A DNA stretch of 64,000 nt from Bacillota bacterium (GCA_023434365.1 JAEYSV010000056.1:25316-89315), one strand, 5' to 3'; numbered from the stretch's first letter, positions 14,721 through 24,409 are shown. A program made the numbers and translations. The notes: a model not told the origin generated them from the sequence alone.

Positions 14721-16178
14721 ATGCTACAAGTACTTGAAAAATTATATATAAAACTGCTAAATCCGTTTTTAAAGGTTAGTAGGCGTATTCCGGTAAATGT
14801 AAAAGGGGCAGGCCTTTCAATATGTTTTGCTGGACTAATGGCGCAGTATGTTGTAGTTGGGATGATTAATAGAAATACATTGTATTACTCCTGGTATATG
14901 AGTTTTGATCTTATGATGCTGCTTGGATGCATCTTGTTTATGTTAGGAGAGGAATTAAAACCGCTGGTATGGCGTAAGGGGCTAACTTATTCCTTTTTGG
15001 GAATGGGTGCTTATATGGTATTATCAGAAAGTTTGCAGCCAAAATATATGCCATATCTCGGTCTTTGTTTGATATTGATTATACCACTTTTTGCTTTTGT
15101 ATGGGGAAATCATAAACAAAAACATTGGGTAATTCAATGTATGAGCAATGGAATACGCGGCGCGTTCTTACTAAGTACTTTGCTTGCGTTTTTTTTTCGT
15201 GTCAAGATGGATGGATATCGCTATGCGGGACTTTTCATCAATCCCAATATGTTGGGATTGTTTTTAGTGCCAGTAGCAATTGTTTACCTGATGGAAATAG
15301 ATAAGATGCTAAAAACAACAGGTTCGAAGATTCGAAAAACGATACTGCTACTTGAAGTAGGTTTATGTTTCTTTATGATTCTTATGACGCAGGCAAGAAC
15401 AACCTTGTTAGCCATCCTTCTTACAGGTGGGATTTGGTTTTTGATTCGGATGGTACAGTTTCGCAGAGAGAAAAAGTTGGGCCGTTTTCTGGGATCTATC
15501 GGTTTATTATTTCTTGTTATTGTAATAAGTTATCCTGCTTATGAGAAGTTATTACAGGTATTACCAGAAAAAACCGGGATACAATGGGTTTATCCAAAAG
15601 ATAAATACTATGCAAAAATTAATGAGCCATTGTTTGGAAGTGCTGTTCTAGCTGCGGAGGATAATGCACAGACGGATGAATCTGAGTTAGGAGTAATGGA
15701 TGATGGAGATTCTAAGGAAGAAACCACAGGATTTGATCGTCTTATCGGCTCCCTTCGTTTTGATTCGTTGAGTAGTTTACTTAATGGTAGATGGGAGATT
15801 TATCAGGAATATGTGAAAGGACTTTCTTGGTCAGGTCATAGAAAAATGTCCATGAAAGTGGATAATAGTACAGTACCTCATGCCCATAATAATATGCTTC
15901 AACAAGGGTATATGTATGGAATAGGAGCAATGATATTATTTGGTATAATAACAATTTTATCAATTGGCGCAGCAATTAATAATTGTTTGCGACTTGACCA
16001 TAATAATTCATACCATTTGTTTATCGTGTTATATTTTATTATACATTTATTAATTGGAATTACTGAAATGACTATTTTACCTTTTATCGTTGTGACAGGA
16101 ATGATATTTTATTTGTTAGTTGCTCTGGTAATGGTAAAAGATAATGATTCATCTCAGAAGGAGTTGTTCTCCGAATGA
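14721..16178 (+). CDS. O-antigen ligase/polymerase family membrane protein (Wzy-like)
   Basis: A 485-residue polytopic protein with about ten to eleven hydrophobic segments. A long extracellular loop (residues about 285-390) separates the last helices and carries the Wzy_C-type motif VPHAHNNMLQQGYMYG near residue 390. Proteins of this family polymerise lipid-linked repeat units or ligate glycans to acceptors on the outer membrane face. A 4-base overlap (ATGA) with the alternative start of the next gene hints at coupling. Whether it is a polymerase or ligase cannot be told. Confidence 0.8.
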   Translation: MLQVLEKLYIKLLNPFLKVSRRIPVNVKGAGLSICFAGLMAQYVVVGMINRNTLYYSWYMSFDLMMLLGCILFMLGEELKPLVWRKGLTYSFLGMGAYMVLSESLQPKYMPYLGLCLILIIPLFAFVWGNHKQKHWVIQCMSNGIRGAFLLSTLLAFFFRVKMDGYRYAGLFINPNMLGLFLVPVAIVYLMEIDKMLKTTGSKIRKTILLLEVGLCFFMILMTQARTTLLAILLTGGIWFLIRMVQFRREKKLGRFLGSIGLLFLVIVISYPAYEKLLQVLPEKTGIQWVYPKDKYYAKINEPLFGSAVLAAEDNAQTDESELGVMDDGDSKEETTGFDRLIGSLRFDSLSSLLNGRWEIYQEYVKGLSWSGHRKMSMKVDNSTVPHAHNNMLQQGYMYGIGAMILFGIITILSIGAAINNCLRLDHNNSYHLFIVLYFIIHLLIGITEMTILPFIVVTGMIFYLLVALVMVKDNDSSQKELFSE

Positions 16179-16210
16179 GATATAGGTCTCTGACGGATAG
16201 GAGAGTAAGT

Positions 16211-17080
16211 ATGGTAAAGGTATTAGTAACCGGTGAAAAGGGCTATATCGGAACTCAATTAAAAAAATGGTTCGATCAAAAGGAAACGGATTATCAGGTG
16301 GATTTTTTACCAGTTAGAGACGAGCAGTGGAAAATGTATTCATTTGAACAGTATGATATTATAATTCATGCCGCTGGAATTGCTCACCAGAAGGTTACAG
16401 AGGAGAATAAGCAGTTATATCACTATGTGAATTGTAGGTTAACAGGTGAGCTAGCGAAAAAGGCGTTGCAAGAAGGGGTAAGTCAATTTATATTTCTTAG
16501 TAGTATGAGTGTGTTTGGAGAAAACAATCGAAGAAAGAAAATTATTAGGATTACTGCTAATACTACTCCAAACCCAAGTACAGAATATGGAAAGAGCAAA
16601 TTAGATGGCGAAAGCGAGTTGCATAAACTTAGAACAGGTCCGATGAAAATAGCAATAATCAGACCACCGATGGTTTATGGAAAAGGTGCCAAAGGAAATT
16701 ATAATTTGCTTAAGTCAATTGCTTTAAAACTGCCGATTTTGCCAATAATATCGAATGAGAGAAGTATGATTTATATAGACAATCTCTGTGAATTTATATA
16801 TCTGACTATAAAACATCAAAAGAGCGGAGTGTTCCATCCACAAAACGCACAGTATGTTAGCACTACACAGATGATGCAACAAATCGTTAAGGCTAATCAT
16901 CGTAAGAAATTATTCACGCGATTAATGATTCCGTTCATTGTAATGTTAAGAAACATTTCTAATAAAGCGGTAAAAGCCTTTGGCACTATGACATATGATA
17001 TGGATATGTCAGATGAGTTTGATTTTTCTTATTGTATTACGGAGTTTGATGAATCGATAATCACTACTGAGATGGATTAG
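16211..17080 (+). CDS. NAD-dependent sugar epimerase/dehydratase
   Basis: A 289-residue short-chain dehydrogenase of the extended type. The Rossmann motif VTGEKGYIGTQL is at the N-terminus; the catalytic region reads SSMSVFGENNRR then EYGKSKLDGE, giving the YxxxK pair. The C-terminal substrate-binding part is short. The nucleotide sugar is unknown; UDP-glucose 4-epimerase-like activity is possible. Start at 16211 (AGGAGAG 6 bases upstream) leaves the Rossmann strand near the N-terminus; an alternative ATG at 16175 overlapping the previous stop would add 12 residues. Confidence 0.78.
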   Translation: MVKVLVTGEKGYIGTQLKKWFDQKETDYQVDFLPVRDEQWKMYSFEQYDIIIHAAGIAHQKVTEENKQLYHYVNCRLTGELAKKALQEGVSQFIFLSSMSVFGENNRRKKIIRITANTTPNPSTEYGKSKLDGESELHKLRTGPMKIAIIRPPMVYGKGAKGNYNLLKSIALKLPILPIISNERSMIYIDNLCEFIYLTIKHQKSGVFHPQNAQYVSTTQMMQQIVKANHRKKLFTRLMIPFIVMLRNISNKAVKAFGTMTYDMDMSDEFDFSYCITEFDESIITTEMD

Positions 17081-17106
17081 GGGTAAGGCGAGAGGAGATA
17101 CAGAGG

Positions 17107-17856
17107 ATGGAGATAAAAGTCTCGGTTATTATGCCAACGTATAATAATGGTAGGTATATTCATAAGGCAATTGATTCTGTATTAAGTCAGAACGTGGAGT
17201 TAGAGTTGATAATTGTGGATGATGCCTCCACGGATGAGACAGAACGGGTACTTCAAAAGTATATGGAATTAGACAATATCGTTTACGTAAAGAATGAAAT
17301 AAACTGTGGGGTTGCAGAGTCACGCAATATCGGGACAAGTCTGGCTCAGGGAGAATATGTAGCTTTTTTAGATGCTGATGATTGGTGGGAGCCACAGAAA
17401 TTACAAAAGCAGCTGGATGCTCTTAAGCAAAGTAAAGAGGTGTTATGCTGCACTGGGCGCGCTTTATACGATGATCAGGGTAATAGTCTGGGCAAGTATC
17501 TAGGAGTAAAAAGTAAGATTACCTACAAAGAGCTATTATATAAAAACAGTATTGCATGCTCCTCCGTACTAATGCCAATTGCTATTGCAAGGGAGTTCCC
17601 AATGTGCGAGGACCGTTATCATGAAGATTATATAATGTGGCTAAGTATCTTAAAAAAATATGATACAGTGATAGGACTAAATGAGCCGTTACTTAACACA
17701 AGATTAAGCGAGGGCGGGAAGTCTCGTAATAAAATAAAATCAGTTAAAATGACCTATGGAGTTTTCCGTTACATCGGATATTCCAAAATCACAGCGACGC
17801 TCATATTACTAAGATATGAAGCAAATACTTTAATAAAATACGTAAGGAAGAGTTGA
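17107..17856 (+). CDS. Family 2 glycosyltransferase
   Basis: A 249-residue soluble GT-A enzyme: VIMPTYNNGRYIHKAIDSVL, IIVDDASTDET, the Asn-Arg region GVAESRNIG and the metal motif FLDADDWW. A conserved late segment EDRYHEDYIMWLSIL supplies the likely catalytic base (ED motif). It resembles the WcaA/TuaG group that adds one sugar to a lipid-linked intermediate at the inner face of the membrane. Donor and acceptor unknown. It is the last gene before a promoter at 17884. Confidence 0.85.
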   Translation: MEIKVSVIMPTYNNGRYIHKAIDSVLSQNVELELIIVDDASTDETERVLQKYMELDNIVYVKNEINCGVAESRNIGTSLAQGEYVAFLDADDWWEPQKLQKQLDALKQSKEVLCCTGRALYDDQGNSLGKYLGVKSKITYKELLYKNSIACSSVLMPIAIAREFPMCEDRYHEDYIMWLSILKKYDTVIGLNEPLLNTRLSEGGKSRNKIKSVKMTYGVFRYIGYSKITATLILLRYEANTLIKYVRKS

Positions 17857-17883
17857 GATAAATCTTGCCTTAGGAAAACAATA

Positions 17884-17912
17884 TTGACTATAAAAGGTCG
17901 AAAGTATATAAT
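17884..17912 (+). promoter_or_regulatory. Promoter before rfbA
   Basis: TTGACT at 17884-17889 and a perfect TATAAT at 17907-17912 with a 17-base spacer, 51 bases before the rfbA start, in a 107-base gap. It would start a sub-operon covering the dTDP-sugar genes. Confidence 0.7.
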
Positions 17913-17963
17913 GTTGCAAGACAGCTTACTATTGGAAAATTAAGAAAGAAAAGGACATAATGT

Positions 17964-18845
17964 ATGAAAGGTATTATTTTAGCAGGTGGTTCTGGTACGC
18001 GGTTATATCCACTTACCTTAGTGACTTCAAAACAATTATTACCGGTATATGACAAACCGATGATTTATTATCCGTTGTCTGTGTTAATGCTGGCAAAGAT
18101 TAAAGATATTTTAATTATTTCTACTCCACAGGATTTACCTAACTTTAAAAATCTACTTGGAGATGGAAGTAAATTCGGTATCTCATTAAGCTATGCAGAG
18201 CAACCATCTCCAGATGGATTGGCACAGGCTTTTATTATTGGCGAAGAGTTTTTAGCTGGAGATTCCTGTGCTATGGTATTAGGAGATAATATTTTTTATG
18301 GCAATGGACTGTCTACTCGGCTTAGAAGTGCAGCCTCGGTTGAAAAGGGAGCAACTATTTTTGGATATTATGTTGAAGACCCACAGAGATTTGGAATTGT
18401 TGAATTTGACGAAGAAGGAAGAGCCGTATCCATTGAAGAAAAGCCGGAGAATCCAAAGTCAAATTATTGTGTGACTGGATTATATTTCTATGATAATACC
18501 GTTTGTGAGAAAGCAAAACAGGTAAAACCATCAAAACGTGGAGAGTTAGAGATTACTGATTTAAATAGAATGTATCTGGAGGAAGGAACCCTTAATGTAC
18601 AGACACTTGGCAGAGGGTATGCATGGCTTGATACCGGTACGATTGATGCCTTATCAGAAGCATCTGAGTTTGTGCGCGTTATGGAAGGCAGACAAGGAAT
18701 CCAGATTTCTGCAATTGAAGAGATTGCTTATATTAATGAGTGGATTACAAAGGAGCAGCTTGTAGAGGCCGCTAAAACCTATGGAAAATCAAAATATGGA
18801 CAGCATTTGATGATGGTTGCACAAGGGAATATAAAGTATTCATAA
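17964..18845 (+). CDS. rfbA: Glucose-1-phosphate thymidylyltransferase
   Basis: A 293-residue nucleotidyltransferase with signature GGSGTRLYPLT, substrate region KQLLPVYDKPMIYYPLS, LGDNIFYG and TGLYFYDN, matching RmlA in length and order. It makes dTDP-glucose from glucose-1-phosphate and dTTP, the entry step to dTDP-rhamnose and other dTDP-deoxysugars, and is usually inhibited by dTDP-rhamnose. rfbB follows 14 bases downstream; rfbD and rfbC are 6.7 kb further on in the same direction. Confidence 0.95.
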   Translation: MKGIILAGGSGTRLYPLTLVTSKQLLPVYDKPMIYYPLSVLMLAKIKDILIISTPQDLPNFKNLLGDGSKFGISLSYAEQPSPDGLAQAFIIGEEFLAGDSCAMVLGDNIFYGNGLSTRLRSAASVEKGATIFGYYVEDPQRFGIVEFDEEGRAVSIEEKPENPKSNYCVTGLYFYDNTVCEKAKQVKPSKRGELEITDLNRMYLEEGTLNVQTLGRGYAWLDTGTIDALSEASEFVRVMEGRQGIQISAIEEIAYINEWITKEQLVEAAKTYGKSKYGQHLMMVAQGNIKYS

Positions 18846-18859
18846 GAAGGAGATTCGCT

Positions 18860-19885
18860 ATGAAGATAATCGTTACCGGCGGAGCCGGATTTATTGGTGG
18901 TAATTTTGTTCATTTATTAGTTAATAAATATCCTGAAGATACTGTGATTTGTTTAGATAATTTAACCTATGCCGGTAATATGGAGACATTAGCTGACGTA
19001 ATGGATCAGCCTAACTTCAAATTTGTAAAAGGCGATATTGCAGACCGTGAGTTTGTGTATAAGCTATTTGAGGAAGAAAAGCCTGATGTTATAGTTAATT
19101 TTGCTGCAGAAAGTCATGTGGATCGATCGATTGAGGATCCAGGAATTTTTCTTCAGACCAATGTAATAGGAACTGGAGTTTTATTAGATGCCTGCAGAAC
19201 GTATGGAATCAAGCGATATCATCAAGTATCTACTGATGAAGTATATGGCGATCTGCCACTTGACCGCCCTGATTTGTTCTTTACAGAGGAAACTCCTTTG
19301 CATACCTCAAGTCCGTATTCTGCATCAAAAGCATCCGCAGACTTATTAGTGCTTGCTTACTATAGAACCTTTGGTGTACCTGTTACAGTATCCAGATGTT
19401 CTAATAACTATGGGCCATATCATTTTCCAGAGAAGTTAATTCCGCTTATTATTGCCAATGCACTTAATAATAAATCAATCCCAGTATATGGAGATGGATT
19501 AAATGTTAGAGACTGGCTATATGTAGAGGATCATTGTATTGCAATTGATATGATTGTTCGTCAGGGAAAAGAAGGCGAAGTATATAATGTTGGTGGGCAT
19601 AATGAAAAGACTAATTTAGAAGTAGTCAAAACAATCTTAGCCGAACTTGATAAGAGCGAGGACCTAATTACTTATGTAAAAGACCGACCAGGACATGATA
19701 TGCGTTACGCTATTGATCCGACAAAAATCAAAGAAGAACTTGGATGGGAACCACAAACTTATTTTGCGGACGGAATTAAGAAAACTGTAAAATGGTATCT
19801 CGAAAATAGAGGCTGGTGGGAGCACATCATTAACGGTGAATATAAAAACTACTATGATACTATGTACGGCAAGAAGCAGTTCTAG
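18860..19885 (+). CDS. rfbB: dTDP-glucose 4,6-dehydratase
   Basis: A 341-residue extended SDR protein. Seen: NAD motif TGGAGFIGGNF, NFAAESHVDRS, the catalytic stretch STDEVYGD (Asp-Glu pair) and YSASKASAD (Tyr-Lys), then SNNYGPYHFPEKLIPL and the C-terminal RPGHDMRYAID. All are diagnostic of RmlB. The product, dTDP-4-keto-6-deoxyglucose, is the branch point used both by rfbC/rfbD for rhamnose and by the cupin ketoisomerase and aminotransferase at 22.3-23.9 kb. RBS AGAAGGAG precedes the ATG. Confidence 0.96.
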   Translation: MKIIVTGGAGFIGGNFVHLLVNKYPEDTVICLDNLTYAGNMETLADVMDQPNFKFVKGDIADREFVYKLFEEEKPDVIVNFAAESHVDRSIEDPGIFLQTNVIGTGVLLDACRTYGIKRYHQVSTDEVYGDLPLDRPDLFFTEETPLHTSSPYSASKASADLLVLAYYRTFGVPVTVSRCSNNYGPYHFPEKLIPLIIANALNNKSIPVYGDGLNVRDWLYVEDHCIAIDMIVRQGKEGEVYNVGGHNEKTNLEVVKTILAELDKSEDLITYVKDRPGHDMRYAIDPTKIKEELGWEPQTYFADGIKKTVKWYLENRGWWEHIINGEYKNYYDTMYGKKQF

Positions 19886-19912
19886 TGGATAGGTGATTGA
19901 AAGGGTGTTACG

Positions 19913-20698
19913 TTGAAATTATCAGCACACATAAAAGCATTTTATAATTATAGAGGGTTATTGTTTCAGCTGATCAAGAAGGATCAGATTAAGAGATATA
20001 AAAAATCTGTCCTTGGTTATGCTTGGAGCGTGTTGAATCCATTGTTAACCATGATGGTAATGGTTATGGTATTTAGCCAGATTTTTGACCGAAAGGTTGA
20101 GAACTTCCCAATTTATCTGATAACTGGGCAGTTAATGTTCAATATGATGAGTGAGTCCAGTCAGATAGCAATGAATTCTATTACTGGGAATGCTTCGTTA
20201 ATTCAAAAAGTATATATGCCAAAGTATATCTTTCCATTATCCAGTATATGTTCTTCGCTTTATAATCAGATGTATTCATTAATAGCGCTTTTGATTGTTA
20301 TGTTAGCTACTTCTTATGTTCCACCAAAGACAATCTTTTTATTTATCATTCCACTTTTTTATCAGTATCTGTTTTGTGTGGGCTGGGGACTTATCCTTTC
20401 CACGTTAATGGTGTTTTTCCGCGACATGAGATATATTTATCGTATTTTAATCACGTTATGGACGTACATGACGCCAATCTTCTATACTGCAGATGCATTG
20501 CCTGAGTATACATTTAATCTGATTAAGACCGTAAATCCTATGTACCATTTTATTACTTATATGAGAACCTTAATTTTAGATGGAAAAGTTCCTGGAGTAA
20601 GAGAAAACCTGATATGCTTTAGTTTTGGCTTTGGATTCTTAGTAGTAGGATTACTCTTATTTTATAAAAAACAAGATCGTTTTGTGGAGTATATATGA
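19913..20698 (+). CDS. Polysaccharide/teichoic acid ABC exporter permease
   Basis: A 261-residue ABC-2 permease with six membrane helices. The N-terminal amphipathic segment LFQLIKKDQIKRYKKSVLGYAWSVLNPLLTMMV is the hallmark of Wzm/TagG exporters; NPMYHFITYMR marks the late loop. It uses a TTG start at 19913 (GAAAGGG upstream). With the ATPase that overlaps its 3' end by 4 bases it would export a lipid-linked glycan or teichoic acid. Wzm and TagG cannot be told apart from sequence pattern alone. Confidence 0.9.
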   Translation: MKLSAHIKAFYNYRGLLFQLIKKDQIKRYKKSVLGYAWSVLNPLLTMMVMVMVFSQIFDRKVENFPIYLITGQLMFNMMSESSQIAMNSITGNASLIQKVYMPKYIFPLSSICSSLYNQMYSLIALLIVMLATSYVPPKTIFLFIIPLFYQYLFCVGWGLILSTLMVFFRDMRYIYRILITLWTYMTPIFYTADALPEYTFNLIKTVNPMYHFITYMRTLILDGKVPGVRENLICFSFGFGFLVVGLLLFYKKQDRFVEYI

Positions 20699-21435
20699 TG
20701 AATAATATAGCAATTAAGGTTGACGATGTGTCAATGAAATTTAACTTGGCTAGTGAAAAAGTCAATAGTTTTAAAGAGTTCTTTATTAAGAGGATAAAAG
20801 GCCAGATTAAATATGAAGAATTCTGGGCACTGAAAAATGTGTCATTAGAAATAAAAAAGGGAGAGTCCTGGGCCTTTGTCGGCACCAATGGCTCTGGTAA
20901 AAGTACATTATTAAAAGTAATCAGTGGGATTTATAAACCAACAAAAGGTTCGGTAACAGTAAATGGAAAAGTAGCGCCACTAATCAACCTTGGAGCGGGT
21001 TTTGACTCTGAATTAACTGCCAGAGAAAATGTGTATCTTAATGGTACTATTCTAGGGTATAAGATGGAGTTCATAGAGCAAAAGTTTGATGAAATTATTG
21101 CGTTTGCCGAGCTGGAAAAGTTTGTTGATGTGCCTATTAAAAAATTTTCTTCTGGTATGACAGCAAGATTAGGTTTTTCCATAGCCACTGCAGTAGAGCC
21201 AGATATCTTAATCGTGGATGAGGTCTTATCAGTTGGCGATTACTTATTTCGGGAAAAATGTGAAAAAAGAATAAGCGAGATTCTAAGTAAAGGCGCAACA
21301 CTAATTTTAGTTAGTCACTCAGCGGATCAGGTAAAAAAACTATGTAATAAAGCTGTTCTAATCAATAAAGGTGATGTTGTGATGATAGGCGATGCAACAA
21401 CAGTATGTAACGTATATGAGAAAAAGGATAAATAA
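20695..21435 (+). CDS. Polysaccharide/teichoic acid ABC exporter ATPase
   Basis: A 246-residue ATPase with Walker A GTNGSGKSTLL, a signature region KKFSSGMTARLGFS, Walker B ILIVDEVLSVGD and switch HS in LVSHSADQ. The N-terminal FWALKNVSLEI and the GLGAGFDSELTARENVYLNG-like segment belong to the Wzt/TagH group. There is no C-terminal carbohydrate-binding domain as in E. coli O9a Wzt, so recognition of a glycan end cap by this protein is unlikely. Starts inside the permease stop region (two adjacent ATGs at 20695 and 20698). Confidence 0.92.
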   Translation: MMNNIAIKVDDVSMKFNLASEKVNSFKEFFIKRIKGQIKYEEFWALKNVSLEIKKGESWAFVGTNGSGKSTLLKVISGIYKPTKGSVTVNGKVAPLINLGAGFDSELTARENVYLNGTILGYKMEFIEQKFDEIIAFAELEKFVDVPIKKFSSGMTARLGFSIATAVEPDILIVDEVLSVGDYLFREKCEKRISEILSKGATLILVSHSADQVKKLCNKAVLINKGDVVMIGDATTVCNVYEKKDK

Positions 21436-21437
21436 TA

Positions 21438-22337
21438 ATGTCTGTTGATTTGATAAGTGTAATAGTTTTATCTTATAATAACAATGTAAATATTACGGTA
21501 GAATCAGTGGTTAGGCAGGATTATCCAGGTCTTGAATTAATCGTGATTGATGACGGCTCAACTAAGTTTAGCAAACAAGATTTAGTAAACAGGATTGAGA
21601 CAAACAAAAAAGAGAACCTATTACGATATCAAATTATCATTAATGATAGTAATATTGGAACAGTAAGATCATTAAATAGGGCGATATCGGTATCTACTGG
21701 TAAGTACATTAAAATAATAGCCGGCGATGACTACCTAAAGGATACTACTGCGCTTAGTGTTTATTATCAAACTATCATTAGTCAGTCATGTGATGCTGTG
21801 GTATCAAGGATATTATTTTGTGGTGAGAATGGTTGTTTTGAATCGGCAAGCTATAGTGCATATAATGAGATGAATAATGAGGAATTATATAAGAAATTAA
21901 TTGTGAATTCGATAATCAGCGCACCAGCAGTGTTAATCAAACGAGAATTAGTTTCAGATAAGTATAGATTTGATGAACATTATCGTTTGGTCGAGGATTG
22001 GCCACAGTGGATAAAATTAATAAAAGATGGTAAAAAGTTTTACTGGATGGAAGATATTTTAGTTTCCTATCAGATGAATGGAGTTAGTCAGACGAAGGGA
22101 AAGAATAATCATTATTCTGTATTCAGAGATGATCTAAAATACTTATATGAAACAGTGCTATTAAAAGAACGGCACTTACTTTCAAGATATCAGAGAAGAG
22201 TGATCGAGTTTTACTATAACCGTCGTGTAAAATGGATGGAAAAATCTTCAGTATGGAAGATGATGCTACTCGTTTGTTATGTTGATGTATTTGTTTGTGA
22301 AATATTAATTAAACATAAGATAAGTAAGGGAGGCTAG
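21438..22337 (+). CDS. Family 2 glycosyltransferase
   Basis: A 299-residue GT-A protein: VIVLSYNNNVNITVESVVRQ, LIVIDDGSTKFS, NIGTVRSLNRAI and AGDDYLKD as the metal motif (GDD rather than DxD), with the late EDWPQWIKL acidic base segment. It lacks membrane helices and probably acts at the inner membrane face on a lipid-linked glycan. It starts 3 bases after the ABC ATPase stop, so the genes are tightly co-transcribed. Confidence 0.83.
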   Translation: MSVDLISVIVLSYNNNVNITVESVVRQDYPGLELIVIDDGSTKFSKQDLVNRIETNKKENLLRYQIIINDSNIGTVRSLNRAISVSTGKYIKIIAGDDYLKDTTALSVYYQTIISQSCDAVVSRILFCGENGCFESASYSAYNEMNNEELYKKLIVNSIISAPAVLIKRELVSDKYRFDEHYRLVEDWPQWIKLIKDGKKFYWMEDILVSYQMNGVSQTKGKNNHYSVFRDDLKYLYETVLLKERHLLSRYQRRVIEFYYNRRVKWMEKSSVWKMMLLVCYVDVFVCEILIKHKISKGG

Positions 22338-22341
22338 AATC

Positions 22342-22761
22342 GTGATTACAAATGTTGGTTTGGTAAAGTTTCGTGATATCTGCAGTGATGTGGGATCATT
22401 GTCAGTGGTAGAAGGAACGCGAGACATTCCGTTTGAAATAAAACGAGTGTACTATATTACCCGAGTACCAAATAACACAAGAAGAGGGTTTCATTCACAT
22501 AAAAAACTTCACCAAGTGTTGTTATGCTTAAACGGAAGCGTAAAAATTGAAGTGTTTAACGGCAATAAAAGTGAAATTGTTGAGTTAAATGATCCAACCT
22601 GTGGTTTATACATTGGACCGATGGTATGGCGGGAAATGTATGACTTTTCAGAGGGTGCAGTACTTATGGTACTAGCGTCAGAATATTATGATGAAATGGA
22701 TTATGAACGTGATTTTATAAGATATGTCAAGGAAGCAGAAGAGTTCTTCGACAATAAATAG
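22342..22761 (+). CDS. dTDP-4-keto-6-deoxyhexose 3,4-ketoisomerase (FdtA/QdtA-type cupin)
   Basis: A 139-residue single-cupin protein with RGFHSHKKLHQVLLCLNGSVKIEV, the FdtA/WxcM-like metal-free cupin with conserved histidines, and YIGPMVWREMYDFS near the end. FdtA and QdtA convert dTDP-4-keto-6-deoxyglucose into the 3-keto isomer, for later 3-amination. Which C4 configuration results (Fuc3N or Qui3N route) cannot be read here. GTG start at 22342 with GGGAGG 8 bases upstream. The aminotransferase follows 21 bases later, the classical arrangement. Confidence 0.88.
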   Translation: MITNVGLVKFRDICSDVGSLSVVEGTRDIPFEIKRVYYITRVPNNTRRGFHSHKKLHQVLLCLNGSVKIEVFNGNKSEIVELNDPTCGLYIGPMVWREMYDFSEGAVLMVLASEYYDEMDYERDFIRYVKEAEEFFDNK

Positions 22762-22782
22762 GTAGATAGAGGAGACTATTGT

Positions 22783-23880
22783 ATGAGAGTACCATTTGTA
22801 GAATTAAATGCTATGCATAGTGATATAGAGAATGAGTTAAAAAAGGTGTTTTCTAAAGTACTAGAAAATAATTATTTTATCCAGGGAAGTTATACGAAAG
22901 AATTTGAGCAGAAGTTTGCAGAGTATTTAAATGCAGAAGAAGTTATTGGCTGTGGAAATGGTCTAGATGCGCTGCATATGATTCTTAGAGCTTATAACAT
23001 TGGTGAAGGCGATGAAGTAATTGTCCCTGCACACACCTTTATTGCAAGTGCATTGGCAATCTCTTATGCAGGTGCAACTCCTGTTTTTGTTGACGTTGAA
23101 AAAGAATATTATTCACTTGATCCTAAAAAAATTGAGGAAAAGATTTCTTCAAAAACGAAGGCTATAATGTTAGTTCATTTGTATGGACAAGTAGGTTTGT
23201 TTGATGAAGTCTATGCTATCGCTAAAAAACACAATCTGGTTTTAATTGAGGATGCTGCTCAAGCTCATGGAGCGACTTATAAGCAAAAGATGGCTGGTTC
23301 CCTAGGTGATGCTGCAGGTTTTAGTTTTTATCCAGGTAAAAACCTTGGAGCGCTTGGTGACGGTGGAGCGGTGGCTATAAAAGAAAAAGAAATTGCGAAA
23401 ATTATTCGTGCTTATGGAAATTATGGAGCATATGTAAAATATGATCATTGCTATAAAGGATTTAACAGCCGTTTAGATGAAGTACAAGCAGCGTTCTTAA
23501 GTGTAAAGCTTGACTCTCTAGATAAATGGAATCAAGACAGAGCGCGTATTGCAAAAAGTTATCTTGAGGGTATTCAAAATGATAAACTTACATTGCCTGC
23601 AGTGAATCCGGACGGTACTCCGGTATGGCATATTTTTGCTATATTAGTAGATGACAGGGATAAATTCATGTCTTATATGGAAGAGAATCAGATTGTATGC
23701 CTCTCTCACTATCCAATTGCCGTTCATTTACAGAAAGCTTATACTGACCTTGGATATCAGCCAGGAGATTATCCGGTAGCAGAGGATGTAAGTGCTAGAG
23801 AAGTAAGTCTACCATTGTATTATGGAATGGATGATGAAAAAATCCGTTATGTTATTGAGGTAATTAATAATTATAGATAG
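22783..23880 (+). CDS. DegT/DnrJ/EryC1 sugar aminotransferase (FdtB/QdtB-like)
   Basis: A 365-residue PLP-dependent aminotransferase. It has FIQGSYTKEFEQKFAEYL, GCGNGLDALHMILRA, VIVPAHTFIASALAI, the Asp in VLIEDAAQAHGA and the Schiff-base lysine in FSFYPGKNLGALGDGGAV. It is expected to transfer an amino group from glutamate to C3 of the dTDP-3-keto sugar made by the preceding cupin enzyme, giving dTDP-3-amino-3,6-dideoxyhexose. The context makes a 3-amino product more likely than the 4-amino products of some relatives. Confidence 0.9.
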   Translation: MRVPFVELNAMHSDIENELKKVFSKVLENNYFIQGSYTKEFEQKFAEYLNAEEVIGCGNGLDALHMILRAYNIGEGDEVIVPAHTFIASALAISYAGATPVFVDVEKEYYSLDPKKIEEKISSKTKAIMLVHLYGQVGLFDEVYAIAKKHNLVLIEDAAQAHGATYKQKMAGSLGDAAGFSFYPGKNLGALGDGGAVAIKEKEIAKIIRAYGNYGAYVKYDHCYKGFNSRLDEVQAAFLSVKLDSLDKWNQDRARIAKSYLEGIQNDKLTLPAVNPDGTPVWHIFAILVDDRDKFMSYMEENQIVCLSHYPIAVHLQKAYTDLGYQPGDYPVAEDVSAREVSLPLYYGMDDEKIRYVIEVINNYR

Positions 23881-23893
23881 GAGCAGAATACGA

Positions 23894-24397
23894 ATGAGAC
23901 TTAGACAATTAAGAGAATCAGATGCTGAACTTATGTTAGAGTGGTTACTAGATAGTAATGTGACGGCTTTCTTTCGTTTTGACTCCAGTCAATCAACCTT
24001 AGAGAGTGCTCGAGAGTATATCCGTAAAGCGAAAGCTGAAAAAGACAGTGTTCATTTTGCGATTACAGAAGACGATAATGATGATTACCTTGGAACAATT
24101 AGTTTAAAAAATATAAGTCAGGTTAATCGGAATGCGGAATATGCAATCTGCCTGCGAAGTGCAGCCATTGGAAAAAATGTATCAAAACAGGCGACAGATC
24201 TGATCTTAAAGTATGGGTTCGAAGAATTGAAACTTCATAGAATTTATCTTGATGTATTAAGTGAGAATGTCAGAGCAGTGAAGTTTTATGAAAAATATGG
24301 TTTTATATATGAAGGTGAATTTAGAGAACATTTAATGCATAAAGGAAAGTTAAAATCGTTAAAATTCTTTGCAGCAATTAATCCGGCAGAACAATAA
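23894..24397 (+). CDS. GNAT N-acetyltransferase (RimJ/RimL type)
   Basis: A 167-residue GNAT protein: MRLRQLRESDAELMLEWL at the start, NAEYAICLRSAAIGKNVSKQATDLIL covering the acetyl-CoA pyrophosphate loop, and ENVRAVKFYEKYGFIYEGEFREH at the end, as in RimJ/RimL and sugar N-acetyltransferases. Located 13 bases after the sugar aminotransferase, it probably acylates the 3-amino group of the dTDP sugar. The best-studied Fuc3N and Qui3N systems use left-handed beta-helix acetyltransferases, so a GNAT here would be a replacement. Confidence 0.82.
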   Translation: MRLRQLRESDAELMLEWLLDSNVTAFFRFDSSQSTLESAREYIRKAKAEKDSVHFAITEDDNDDYLGTISLKNISQVNRNAEYAICLRSAAIGKNVSKQATDLILKYGFEELKLHRIYLDVLSENVRAVKFYEKYGFIYEGEFREHLMHKGKLKSLKFFAAINPAEQ

Positions 24398-24409
24398 TGA
24401 GGAAGATTC